The notes under the pieces are model-generated. The model was given only the letters and a program-made list of their open reading frames with translations, ran no database searches and was not told where the DNA came from. 6,551 nucleotides of DNA, taken from NCBI GenBank assembly GCA_024639205.1, contig JAHEIV010000174.1, positions 1 through 6,551 on the forward strand. Direction: 5' to 3'. This DNA is from Deltaproteobacteria bacterium. Its GTDB lineage: Bacteria > Desulfobacterota > Desulfobacteria > Desulfobacterales > SG8-13. The position numbers and the translations under genes were made by a program. Position 1 is the stretch's first letter. Each line of letters starts with the position of its first letter. Below, in pieces: positions 1-6,215 of the stretch.

Positions 1-3
1 CTC

Positions 4-627
4 TCAAATATTGATAAAAAGTCGAAGGGAAGCAAACGCCTCAGCGTATTTGACCCTTCCCTGGGTGCCCCTGAAATTGGCCGTGGATCTGGCCAGTTCC
101 ACGATGGTCAGACCTTTGATGTTGGTCTTGCCGACCTGGGAACGATGGGCCTGGAGGGCTTCGATTTTCCGGTCAAGGGTACTGGAAATATCGACGAAAA
201 TCTGCGGGTTGAAATTCTGAGTGGTGGGGCCTTCGAAGAACAGTACGTTGCGCACATATCGGGTAGCAGAGATCACCGCCTGGGAAAGATGCCGGTGATC
301 CTGGTGTGTATCGTCTGGGTAATGGCAGAAGATGAAATCCGGTTCAACGATGCCGATAACGTGTTCGATTTTCGATATCACGTCCTTGTCCACCTGGATG
401 TGTGTATCCTGGTAACCTCCCCAGAATATCTTCTCGACGCCGAGAACTTCGTTGGAAGCTTCCTGTTCGGTTGTTCGCAGGGCCGTATCACCACCGAGCC
501 CCCCCTCGGTCATTACCAGCAGTGACAGCCGATGACCGCGGTCGGTGTATTTCACCAACGCTCCCCCGCAACCGAATTCTATGTCATCCGGATGGGCGCC
601 GATGGCCAAAATGTTCATCCGATTCAC
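4..627 (-). CDS. PIG-L/LmbE family deacetylase
   Basis: Predicted zinc-dependent de-N-acetylase of the PIG-L (LmbE-like) family, 207 aa, close to the usual length for bacterial members. These enzymes remove the N-acetyl group from GlcNAc-type sugars on small glycosides or glycolipids. Seen in the sequence: the N-terminal signature AHPDDIE at residues 11-17 (H12 and D15 as expected zinc ligands, D14 as expected general base), the second metal motif HQDH at 108-111, and a C-terminal YAEAF at 194-198 typical of the family. There is no signal peptide, so it should be cytoplasmic. The GTG start at 627 is chosen because AAGGAG lies 5 bases upstream; an ATG three codons in (618) is spaced too far. 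It is the last gene in the window and ends at a TGA at 4-6. The family is certain; the substrate is not. In a glycan cluster with WbqC and glycosyltransferases, a nucleotide-linked or lipid-linked amino sugar is likelier than a thiol precursor (the MshB/BshB role). Confidence 0.93.
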   Translation of the reverse strand: MNRMNILAIGAHPDDIEFGCGGALVKYTDRGHRLSLLVMTEGGLGGDTALRTTEQEASNEVLGVEKIFWGGYQDTHIQVDKDVISKIEHVIGIVEPDFIFCHYPDDTHQDHRHLSQAVISATRYVRNVLFFEGPTTQNFNPQIFVDISSTLDRKIEALQAHRSQVGKTNIKGLTIVELARSTANFRGTQGRVKYAEAFASLRLFINI

Positions 628-702
628 TTTTACTCCTTCTTTGTGAAGTGTTGCATTATTTTCATTTATTCGCGACTGCAGAAAGCTATAAACTGATACT
701 TA
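628..702 (-). other. AT-rich intergenic gap, possible weak promoter
   Basis: This is the longest gap in the window: 75 bases between the WbqC stop and the PIG-L start. By count 24 of 75 bases are G or C (32%), clearly below the flanking genes. On the minus strand it holds a -10-like AATAAT at 660-655 but no recognisable -35 at 17-18 bases spacing, and no hairpin followed by a T-run. It may be only an operon spacer carrying the strong RBS, or a secondary promoter for the deacetylase. No ORF was found in it. Confidence 0.25.
633..638 (-). promoter_or_regulatory. Ribosome binding site of the PIG-L gene
   Basis: AAGGAG on the minus strand, five bases (TAAAA) before the GTG at 627-625. It is the strongest Shine-Dalgarno among the starts I examined in the window and fixes the non-ATG start of the deacetylase gene. 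Confidence 0.8.
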
Positions 703-1389
703 TCACGGATTAGCATCCCGGATAACCTGCAAACTATCCGGGCCGCAGTTGAACAGCAAATCGACTATCGACAGGTGGGAGATGAAATCTCCAAACAGCT
801 GCGGATAGGTTGGATGATTGAATTTTTGGAAGACCACGCTGATGCCGCGCTTCTCAAAACGAGCCAGATCCATGTAGCTGGCCCCGCCGTCACCGGCCAG
901 ATAGGTATCGCACCCAAGTGCCCGGCAGATATCGATCAACCGGTCATTGGGATCATCACTGTCGCTGAGTTCGGATGCCATAACAATCTTTTTACTTCCC
1001 ATCCCCAACAGCGCCAGGAAACGTTTGACCGACTCAATGTTCAAGTTCGAAAGCTGTTGCCAATCCGTGCTGTACAGCTGCTGAAACGCAGCGATGGTTT
1101 GATCGAAAAAGGGTGACTTGCGATAATTGGTGATCAAGGCCTGCAGGTGTTTTCTTCTCCAGTTTACCGAGTTGTTGATCTCTACTTCCCTGATCCGTTG
1201 CGGAAAGCGGTAACTGACAGGCAGTGACAACCACTGCCACCCGGTCGCCGTTTTGATGCGATTGCGGTTTTGCCAGTCGTTTTTCTTGTACTGGACATTG
1301 TCCAGGAAGCAAAACACATCGGCCTTGTCGATCTTGTCAATGTATCCCAGCCAGGGGATATACTGGGGTTGATGTACAGCTGCGATCAT
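703..1389 (-). CDS. WbqC family protein
   Basis: 228-aa soluble protein of the WbqC-like family, found widely in O-antigen and other polysaccharide clusters; to my knowledge its biochemical function is not settled. Seen: the N-terminal signature with HQPQYIPWLGY at residues 6-16, then a conserved aromatic/acidic run (DVFCFLDNVQYKKNDWQNRN, residues 24-43), AGDGGASYMD at 165-174, HPTYPQ at 192-197, and a C-terminal SIVDLLFNCGP. Length is normal for the family, and there is no signal peptide or membrane segment. The ATG at 1389-1387 overlaps the TGA of the upstream PHP gene as ATGA, with GGTG about five bases upstream as a weak ribosome site, so translation is probably coupled. The nearby PIG-L deacetylase suggests the two may act on the same sugar, perhaps with WbqC handling an amino sugar or its substituent; this is inference only. 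Confidence 0.92.
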   Translation of the reverse strand: MIAAVHQPQYIPWLGYIDKIDKADVFCFLDNVQYKKNDWQNRNRIKTATGWQWLSLPVSYRFPQRIREVEINNSVNWRRKHLQALITNYRKSPFFDQTIAAFQQLYSTDWQQLSNLNIESVKRFLALLGMGSKKIVMASELSDSDDPNDRLIDICRALGCDTYLAGDGGASYMDLARFEKRGISVVFQKFNHPTYPQLFGDFISHLSIVDLLFNCGPDSLQVIRDANP

Positions 1390-2819
1390 TTTTTCACCAC
1401 AAAAACCGGATTCGAGACCAGCTTCCCGATTCCCCGTCCCTGCGCCATGATCCGGTAGTAATTCTTCTGCGGTGTTGTTTCCCGGTCGACAAACTCGAAG
1501 ACCAGCGGAGTCCGGCCTTCGAACTTCTGCCAGATCTTTCCCCCGCGGATCAACGAAACTTCCACCAAATGGCGCCTCCCGTATTCCACCGAGATCGCGC
1601 CATCGATCTTCGGCGGGCCGCCGACAACAATCTCGTCTCCCATCCGGGCCGTTGCGTCGGTAGCAGCATCTTTTATCCGGAAACGATCCAATATCAGCCG
1701 CGGCCCCGATTCTTTGCGCACGGCATATACCCGTCCTGCGGCCAGCGCGTCCATAATCGCCTGCACGGTTTTGCTTTTCACGAGAAAAACGGTCTGAAAC
1801 GTGTCGAGCTCCACGCCCTTTTTTTCAACGTGAAAATCCGCACCGGCGATGGCCCAAACGGGTCGATCCCGCTGATTGCGGCAGTACTGCAGTAAAACTT
1901 GATCCCAGTGACGGCCGGGATCGTCGGCAGTAGTCGTATCGCCGTAAACGGCGGAAAACCCGGTGTAATTTTGAGCGGCAACCAAGTCGTCCGCGTACGG
2001 TTTGGTCATCAGCTTCACCGGCCCGAGAGAAACGCCGGTGCTGGCGTATCGCGATTCCGGATGCGCCCAGAACACCAATCCGTTTCGCTGCCGGACGTAA
2101 TCGATGGCCTCCTGATGGGGCTCGATCCCTCTGTCACCGTGATATGGATCGAAACCGGAGCTCTGAAAAGGGTGCTGTTCTATCAACAGAAGCAAACTGA
2201 CGAGCCCAACCACCGCTCCGATGAGTCTGAAGTGCCTTCTCTTCAGAAAAAGGTATAGCCCAATACCCAGAGCGCTGAAGAACAGGACCACCTGCGGCAG
2301 TCGTTGAACTGCATATCGGGTGGAAAAACCATTGTGCAGCAGTGGCAGGTTGCGGTAATCCTCCGCGGATTCCATCCCGATCAGCAGCAGCTCCTTGCGG
2401 TAATCATGGGCTGTCAGATTCCGTTTCAACGGATGTCCGGACCAGTAGTAAAAGGGAGATGACTGGACCCCGGGTAAAACGATGACTTTGTCCTGGACAT
2501 TATTCAACCGTTTGATTTCAGCCAGATAGTTTTCCGGACCACTCTTGAGAACGGAATCGCGCTCCTCTCGTCTTTTCAAAATATTGCGCAGGGGAAAAAG
2601 GCCGTACTCCATAACGACCAGGTCATGGTCGGTTGGAATGATTACTCCGAGTTTTTTCTGGCGGGCTTTGACTACCAGCTGCTCGAGTGTGTAATGCCCG
2701 GAGCTGAACGTAGAATGCAGATGAATCACTCCGGAGACCTGCTGCATCTGACTTGCATGCCCCGGGGGGGCAACCGACAGGATTAGGCAAACGATCAAAA
2801 GAATCGGTACTCTCTTCAT
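1386..2819 (-). CDS. Secreted membrane-anchored PHP-domain protein
   Basis: 477-aa protein with a polymerase/histidinol-phosphatase (PHP) metal-dependent phosphoesterase fold. Residue numbers are from the ATG at 2819. Residues 1-23 look like a signal peptide (MKR, hydrophobic core, ending PPGHAS). PHP motifs: HLHST 33-37, TDHD 63-66, PGVQ 116-119, HPE 253-255, GADFH 326-330. Between the halves sits a hydrophobic hairpin (about 176-191 and 199-213) with the basic turn KRRHFR, which by the positive-inside rule places both PHP halves in the periplasm. A beta-rich C-terminal tail of about 100 residues follows. Some usual metal ligands look changed: SDG reads SSG (S40), PGxE reads PGVQ (Q119), and the later H-L-LG position reads ELLLIG. 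Substrate unknown; a glycan- or lipid-linked phosphate is conceivable. An in-frame ATG at 2840 would add seven residues, but the 2819 start gives a clean signal peptide and an ATGA overlap with the upstream glycosyltransferase, so it is preferred. It also overlaps the downstream WbqC gene by ATGA. The fold is well supported; catalytic activity is uncertain. Confidence 0.85.
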   Translation of the reverse strand: MKRVPILLIVCLILSVAPPGHASQMQQVSGVIHLHSTFSSGHYTLEQLVVKARQKKLGVIIPTDHDLVVMEYGLFPLRNILKRREERDSVLKSGPENYLAEIKRLNNVQDKVIVLPGVQSSPFYYWSGHPLKRNLTAHDYRKELLLIGMESAEDYRNLPLLHNGFSTRYAVQRLPQVVLFFSALGIGLYLFLKRRHFRLIGAVVGLVSLLLLIEQHPFQSSGFDPYHGDRGIEPHQEAIDYVRQRNGLVFWAHPESRYASTGVSLGPVKLMTKPYADDLVAAQNYTGFSAVYGDTTTADDPGRHWDQVLLQYCRNQRDRPVWAIAGADFHVEKKGVELDTFQTVFLVKSKTVQAIMDALAAGRVYAVRKESGPRLILDRFRIKDAATDATARMGDEIVVGGPPKIDGAISVEYGRRHLVEVSLIRGGKIWQKFEGRTPLVFEFVDRETTPQKNYYRIMAQGRGIGKLVSNPVFVVKK

Positions 2820-4054
2820 CGGGATGGCACTCGCCGGCATTCCGGAGCAACGGTCGAATCCGTTGCCCTGCGTTGCAGTTCATCGTAACATTTTTCGATC
2901 TTTTGCACCATTGCCTCCACGCTGTATCTGCGGGACCTGTGTTGTCCTTTCAATCCCATACGGCGGGCCAGCCGGGGATGGTTGATCAAACGAAGGATAT
3001 CATCGGCCAATGCTTTCCAATCGCCGGGAGGAAACAATATGCCGTTTTCGCCATCTTTGACCAGATCAGGGATTCCGCCGGTATCGCTGGAAACGATTGG
3101 CCGGGCAGCCGCCATGGCCTCCACCAGCACCCGCCCCATACCCTCATTGAGCGATGGCAGCACGAACAGATCGAAGCAGGGCATGAGCTTCTCGATGTCG
3201 CTGCGCCAGCCGGTTAATACGACACGATCCTCCATACCAAGTCGACGGATGCGCATTCTGATCTCCTGCTCCAAACTCCCTTTGCCCACCAGAACCAGCC
3301 AAGCCTGCGGACACCGCCGGGCGACAACTCCCATTGCCTCGAGTAAGACCATCACCCCCTTGACCGGTGAAAGCCACCCGACATACCCGATAACGAATGC
3401 ATCCTGCGGCAATTCCGGTAGAACATCTTTCCTGTGCTCCGGCCGGCAACTCTTTTCGAACCGATCGATGTGGACGCCGCTATGGGCCGTAATCAGTTTG
3501 CGGGCCGGGGCAACTCCCAGCTGCTCGTAATCGCATCGCTCTCGCTCGGTAAGGGCAATCAGTCGGTGTGTGATTCGAGCCGTCAGCTTTTCCAGCAGAA
3601 GAAACAGCCGAGAGCCGGCGGGACCGAAATGACCATAAAAAACATGACCGTGTGGGGTGTGGACAATGGTTGGAACGCCTGCCATCCACGCCGCCAGACG
3701 CCCAAGTATCCCGGCCTTGGAGGTATGAGTGTGCACGATTTCCGGCTTTTTGCGTCGGATGACTTGCAAGATGGCCAGCAATGCTCGCAGGTCTTTCAAC
3801 CAGTCGATTCTGCGGACCAGATCCGACACCGGCACCACCTCTACTCCCAGGGCCCGCGCTCGGTCGATTCCGGCACGCACTGCGCCTCTCTCGGCTGCGG
3901 TCATCCGCGATTCTTCCGACAGGCCGTGCATCAGCGTTACGGCAAACCGTGCGGGATCCAGGCGGAGGCAGGTCTCTAAGGTGTTCTGCGCCGATCCGCC
4001 CATGTCCAACCGGGTAATGACGTGCAAGACAGTTATGGGAGAGGTGGAAGACAC
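2816..4054 (-). CDS. GT4 family glycosyltransferase
   Basis: 412-aa retaining glycosyltransferase of the GT-B fold, family GT4, expected to transfer a sugar from a nucleotide-sugar to a lipid-linked acceptor at the cytoplasmic membrane face. N-terminal acceptor domain: HVITRLDMGGSAQNTLE (11-27, glycine loop), then HTHTSKAGILGRLAA (108-122) and VHTPHGHVFYG (131-141). Donor domain: SGVHIDRF (192-199), GWLSPVKG (226-233), then the EX7E pair E304 and E312 in NEGMGRVLVEAM, followed by GGIPDLVKDGENGILFPPGD (326-345), typical of donor binding. In GWLSPVKG a tryptophan stands where many GT4 enzymes have an arginine; the lysine is kept. Start is GTG at 4054-4052 with only a weak TGGA upstream; no alternative start keeps the glycine loop. 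It begins 13 bases after the methyltransferase stop and overlaps the PHP gene by ATGA. Sampled stretches have higher GC (60-73%) than the methyltransferase. The sugar specificity cannot be read from the sequence. Confidence 0.93.
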   Translation of the reverse strand: MSSTSPITVLHVITRLDMGGSAQNTLETCLRLDPARFAVTLMHGLSEESRMTAAERGAVRAGIDRARALGVEVVPVSDLVRRIDWLKDLRALLAILQVIRRKKPEIVHTHTSKAGILGRLAAWMAGVPTIVHTPHGHVFYGHFGPAGSRLFLLLEKLTARITHRLIALTERERCDYEQLGVAPARKLITAHSGVHIDRFEKSCRPEHRKDVLPELPQDAFVIGYVGWLSPVKGVMVLLEAMGVVARRCPQAWLVLVGKGSLEQEIRMRIRRLGMEDRVVLTGWRSDIEKLMPCFDLFVLPSLNEGMGRVLVEAMAAARPIVSSDTGGIPDLVKDGENGILFPPGDWKALADDILRLINHPRLARRMGLKGQHRSRRYSVEAMVQKIEKCYDELQRRATDSTVAPECRRVPSR

Positions 4055-4067
4055 AATCCAGAAAACG

Positions 4068-4928
4068 TTACGGTTTTTGCGCCCAAATCAGAAGGGAAGG
4101 CCCCCAAATCCATTTGCCCCGACTGAGTTGAAGCATCCTTTTTGCGAAACTGTCGGTTAGCCGTTTAGCAAGGCGGGTCAAACTACCTGCTCGGCTGTGG
4201 CCGTACGGGTCGCCTGTGGTCAGGGGCGAATTTTCAATATAAATCCCGGCAAAACCAACTCGTTTCAACAGAAAATGCATCGACTTCGGGCTGAAGCAAT
4301 TCGGGTGAAACACGTATGGTTTTTTGAGGCCAAAACGATGTGCCGCCGATGAAAAAGGTGCAAACAGGTTATACAGCGCTTTTTGGAAAAGTACATTGCG
4401 CACTCTGATTCCAACAAAGCCTCCCTTTTTTAGGATGCGCAAGCCCTCAGCCAGCTCTGTAAAAGGGCTCTGCGAGAAGACCAGAACATCCCAAAAAGTT
4501 ACTGCATCGAACCTATCGCTCTCGAAGCCGGACCCTGCTAGTTTCCCCAGGAATACACCGGCATCTCCGAATTTTCCGCGAGATTGTTTTACGGCTTCAG
4601 AAGATATGTCAACCCCGAACGGTAGCCAGCCGTGATCCGCTGCTTCTTCGAGAAAATAGCCGTATCCGCACCCCACATCCAGTATCCTTTTTTCAGCGGC
4701 ATGGAAACGATCCAGATGCTGCAGCACATGTCGAAAGAAAGCCGTCTTGGATTCAGCAACTTGCCGGTGTGGATCCACCGATTCATAGTGCTTGGCCACC
4801 GACTCCCGCCTTGCTGTCGTCACAAAGGGCTGAAACAAGAAACGGCATTGAGGGCATTGTCGATAGACAGTGTTATCGATTGAGACAGACTGCATTCGAG
4901 GGGAGTCACAGCACGGGCAGATCATCAT
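4068..4928 (-). CDS. Zinc-ribbon class I SAM-dependent methyltransferase
   Basis: 286-aa protein. The N-terminus has a four-cysteine zinc ribbon (C4-x2-C7 and C25-x2-C28, CPCC and CPQC), followed by a Rossmann methyltransferase domain: motif I LDVGCGYGYFL (83-93), acidic GVDIS (105-109, the likely SAM ribose-binding aspartate), DAVTFWDVLVF (141-151), RILKKGGFVGIRV (164-176) and a C-terminal FSPKSMHFLLKRVGF (212-226). This matches the Methyltransf_23/11 type common in surface-glycan clusters, where members methylate or cap sugars; the acceptor is unknown. The usual DVLEH after motif II reads DVLVF. The open frame extends upstream to 5216, but that part is a shadow of the upstream glycosyltransferase gene. 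The real start is the ATG pair at 4928/4925, where MMICPCC begins the zinc ribbon and the first ATG overlaps the upstream stop as ATGA. It ends in TAA at 4070-4068. The family is firm; the first versus second ATG is open. Confidence 0.9.
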   Translation of the reverse strand: MMICPCCDSPRMQSVSIDNTVYRQCPQCRFLFQPFVTTARRESVAKHYESVDPHRQVAESKTAFFRHVLQHLDRFHAAEKRILDVGCGYGYFLEEAADHGWLPFGVDISSEAVKQSRGKFGDAGVFLGKLAGSGFESDRFDAVTFWDVLVFSQSPFTELAEGLRILKKGGFVGIRVRNVLFQKALYNLFAPFSSAAHRFGLKKPYVFHPNCFSPKSMHFLLKRVGFAGIYIENSPLTTGDPYGHSRAGSLTRLAKRLTDSFAKRMLQLSRGKWIWGPSLLIWAQKP

Positions 4929-6157
4929 TTCCCTTGCAATATCGCAGAGGCACTGGATATATGCCGATCCGAGATCATTACGGATATCAACTTGCTGATG
5001 TGGCGGTCCCAGGAATAATGATCTCTGGCAAATTCCCTGCAGCGCCTCCGCAATTCGAAATACGCGCTGTCGTAGACGCTGTATTGACCGGCCACCTTCT
5101 CGATTCCGGCGGCAATGGCTTGTGGTCCGTTGTCCGCAAACAGGAATTCGGGTTCGAATTTGGATAGAATCTCCCTTGTCGCCCCTACGGGAGTGCCCAT
5201 AACCGGTGTTCCACACGCCATCGATTCCGGGGTTACCAAACCAAATCCTTCTAAATCTCGGGTAGGTATGACAAAAAAATCGGCAGCGCCGTAATATTTT
5301 ACAAGCTCGGAGGTGGAAACGCTTCCCGTCATCGCCACCCGATCCTCGAGTCGGTTTTTTGCTATCATTCTTCGCAACTTATCTCTCTCCGGTCCTTCTC
5401 CGACAATCGTCAGATGAATCGGCAATCTGCCGGGTGTGATTATCCGCAGGCTCTCCAACAGATTGTCCAGCCCCATGCGGGGTTCCAGGTTGCGAACGGT
5501 CAACAAGTGAAGGGCGCCCGGCGGGAATCCGATCTCCTCTTTTATCCTCAAGCGATCTTTCAGCGGTCTGAAACGTTCGAGGTCAACTCCGCCAGGGATT
5601 ACAACAGCTTTATTCGGCTGAACTCCGTGAACCGAAAGCATTTTATTTCTCATATAATGACTGAGGGTGACGACCTTGTCGGAATTCATGAGGCAGATCC
5701 GTTCGACGGCCCGGCGAATGACAGCGGCAATTTTATGGAGCCCGTGCCAGCGCATTTGGCATCTGAAAAGATATTCCTGATGCCACGGAGAGTGGAAAAT
5801 ATAGATTTTAGGTATATTGTTCAAACAACGGGCGGACAGCAGAAATAGAAAGGAGAGCGGCTGATGACATACGATCCAATCAAATGGCCCATTTCTGCTA
5901 AGCTTCCGGTAATAGGAAATCGGAAAGCTGAAAGCCCGCCATAAAGTTCGTATACTCACCCGGGAGGTGATGCCGAAATGGGCTTCCCGCACGCCATCTA
6001 CATCGTGGATCCGCTGTGAATTGTTGGAAATACTGCGCGTGATGGCGCAAACGTGAAATCCCTGCTGCACCAATCCGTGTGCCTGTTGATACAGCACTCT
6101 CTCAGATCCGCTTAAGGGCTGCTCGAACGTCCCGTCGCTGACAAACAAAACGCGCAA
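4925..6157 (-). CDS. GT4 family glycosyltransferase, TTG start
   Basis: 410-aa GT-B fold glycosyltransferase of family GT4, probably cytoplasmic and membrane-associated. N-terminal domain: RVLFVSDGTFEQPLSGSER (2-20, glycine loop), HSPWHQEYLFR (122-132) at the domain interface, LMNSDKVVTLSHYMRN (156-171). Donor domain: IPGGVDLERFRP (187-198), TVRNLEPRMGLDNLLES (220-236, with R222 and R227), VGEGPERDKL (252-261), and the EX7E pair E303 and E311 in LEGFGLVTPESMACGTPVMG, then GATREIL. All catalytic-region motifs are present, so it looks intact. The start is TTG at 6157-6155: no ATG or GTG lies upstream before the in-frame stop at 6194-6196, and GGGGGA sits about six bases before it. It overlaps the methyltransferase start by ATGA (4925-4928). 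It is only distantly similar to the other GT4 genes here, so it probably adds a different sugar. Specificity cannot be assigned. Confidence 0.93.
   Translation of the reverse strand: MRVLFVSDGTFEQPLSGSERVLYQQAHGLVQQGFHVCAITRSISNNSQRIHDVDGVREAHFGITSRVSIRTLWRAFSFPISYYRKLSRNGPFDWIVCHQPLSFLFLLSARCLNNIPKIYIFHSPWHQEYLFRCQMRWHGLHKIAAVIRRAVERICLMNSDKVVTLSHYMRNKMLSVHGVQPNKAVVIPGGVDLERFRPLKDRLRIKEEIGFPPGALHLLTVRNLEPRMGLDNLLESLRIITPGRLPIHLTIVGEGPERDKLRRMIAKNRLEDRVAMTGSVSTSELVKYYGAADFFVIPTRDLEGFGLVTPESMACGTPVMGTPVGATREILSKFEPEFLFADNGPQAIAAGIEKVAGQYSVYDSAYFELRRRCREFARDHYSWDRHISKLISVMISDRHISSASAILQGK
4931..4935 (-). promoter_or_regulatory. Ribosome binding site of the methyltransferase gene
   Basis: AAGGG on the minus strand inside the end of the upstream glycosyltransferase gene. 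It lies 2 bases before the first ATG (4928) and 5 bases before the second (4925), so the second ATG has the more normal spacing even though the first makes the ATGA overlap. Either way it supports a start here and not at 5216. Confidence 0.6.
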
Positions 6158-6215
6158 CTTCGGTCCCCCAGACCCCCAAGGCCAGGGATCGGTTTATTTT
6201 TCTTCGAGCCGATTC
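6158..6215 (-). promoter_or_regulatory. 58-bp spacer with G-rich leader and RBS
   Basis: Spacer between two glycosyltransferase genes. On the minus strand it carries TTGGGGGTCTGGGGGACC just before the TTG start: two TGGGGG blocks two bases apart, the second serving as the likely Shine-Dalgarno. GGTC/GACC around TGGGG could pair as a small 4-bp hairpin that would hide the ribosome site. An ATCGG/CCGAT inverted repeat (6188-6192 and 6209-6213) with a 16-base loop is too weak to call a terminator. I see no promoter. Confidence 0.35.

Noticed and set aside
2739..2819. Lipoprotein signal in the PHP protein (cysteine in the hydrophobic N-terminus)
   Set aside because: The residues before the cysteine are LIV, with no small residue at -1, and the cysteine is mid-core; an ordinary signal peptide ending near HAS fits better.
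3434..3979. Plus-strand open frame of 181 codons
   Set aside because: It is antisense to the conserved GT4 motifs, has low-complexity composition and no recognisable domain; it is a shadow of the GC-rich minus-strand gene. The same holds for the other plus-strand frames.
4..4054. Bacillithiol or mycothiol biosynthesis (GT4 plus PIG-L deacetylase, as in BshA/BshB or MshA/MshB)
   Set aside because: The GT4 genes lack obvious BshA/MshA character, no ligase gene is present, and the WbqC, methyltransferase and multiple GT4 neighbours fit a polysaccharide cluster better.
4929..5216. A 96-codon N-terminal extension of the methyltransferase reading frame
   Set aside because: It lies wholly inside the end of the upstream glycosyltransferase on the same strand in another frame, has no family resemblance, and the zinc-ribbon start at 4928 with an AAGGG site and ATGA overlap explains the gene.
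6188..6213. Inverted repeat ATCGG/CCGAT as a transcription terminator after the partial glycosyltransferase
   Set aside because: Five base pairs with a 16-base loop and no T-run in the right place after it; far too weak.
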